Shown piece by piece: positions 49,688-49,710 of a stretch of 49,710 bases of DNA. Source of the stretch: CADEED01 sp041395625. GTDB lineage: Bacteria; Pseudomonadota; Gammaproteobacteria; Steroidobacterales; Steroidobacteraceae. Both the position numbers and the translations under genes were made by a program. Numbering within the stretch: the first letter of the stretch is position 1; every line of letters begins with the position of its first letter. The stretch covers positions 1 through 49,710 of the forward strand of contig JAWLAE010000009.1 in NCBI GenBank assembly GCA_041395625.1, in the 5' to 3' direction. The notes below the pieces were generated by a model. That model did no database searches, was not told where the DNA came from, and saw only the letters and a program-made list of their open reading frames with translations.

Positions 49688-49710
49688 TCTGTTGAGATCG
49701 CCGCAGCAAA
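49688..49710 (-). repeat. Structured intergenic element, copy C (cut by window end)
   Basis: TCT followed by GTTGAGATCGCCGCA (49691-49705) and GCAAA reproduces one end of elements A and B, in the orientation of B. The bases before it (about 49660-49690) would be its copy-specific outer arm, with the partner arm and the core beyond the window. The inner-stem start GCAAA equals that of copy A rather than B. Confidence 0.75.

Overview
The window is a contiguous piece of a GC-rich bacterial chromosome, almost certainly from a gammaproteobacterium. The evidence is the 16S-tRNA-Ile-tRNA-Ala-23S operon with tandem consensus-type promoters, a bifunctional chorismate mutase/prephenate dehydrogenase TyrA, ErpA, RppH, AmpD, a Pil-Chp twitching chemosensory cluster, and a gene order (bioA, rsmE, chp/pil, gshB, tonB, algH, yqgF, pyrB) that I recall from pseudomonads. 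The deviations (no anmK or argC beside erpA, no pyrR, a PyrK-like gene after pyrB, a TTC38-type TPR protein) suggest a deeper-branching lineage than Pseudomonas. I cannot name the genus from sequence alone.

Layout. 1-4723: the 5' three quarters of a 23S gene, tRNA-Ala(TGC), tRNA-Ile(GAT), a complete 16S gene, a leader with a boxA-like site and two promoters, all reading leftward. 4852-8012: a retropepsin-like protease, tyrS and a secreted M23 peptidase. 8054-12929: polyphosphate metabolism, with ppk converging on ppx and a TPR gene. 12946-17502: a leftward run of erpA, bactofilin, a DUF6776-type membrane coiled-coil protein, rppH, a diguanylate cyclase and tyrA. 17606-19729: pdxH, a HisN-like phosphatase and a cobalamin adenosyltransferase. 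19726-27382: a leftward four-gene signalling operon: TonB-dependent receptor, YfiR-like periplasmic protein, hybrid histidine kinase with Hpt, and REC-PAS-GGDEF-EAL protein. 27610-32828: an OsmC-like protein, a small membrane protein, an MFS transporter, ampD, bioA and rsmE. 32846-41663: the type IV pilus chemosensory cluster pilG-pilH-pilI-pilJ-chpA-chpC. 41846-46738: gshB-tonB-algH-ruvX-pyrB-pyrK-like, tightly overlapping. 47073-49587: an exported methyltransferase, a glutathione transferase and two small ORFs that may be one frameshifted gene.

The most unusual content is in the gaps of the last 3 kb. Three copies (46747-46978, 47944-48116 and a cut-off one at 49688-49710) of an intergenic structured element share conserved ends and a conserved 42-nt apical loop. 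The long perfect stems that enclose them are different in each copy, but complementary within each copy. This is the pattern expected of a folded RNA or single-stranded DNA element under structural selection, or of an element whose insertion duplicates flanking DNA in inverted orientation. I do not recognise it as a named family.

Functional themes are cyclic-di-GMP and phosphorelay signalling (three proteins plus a receptor/YfiR input), pilus chemosensing, polyphosphate turnover, envelope remodelling (M23, AmpD, bactofilin) and housekeeping biosynthesis.
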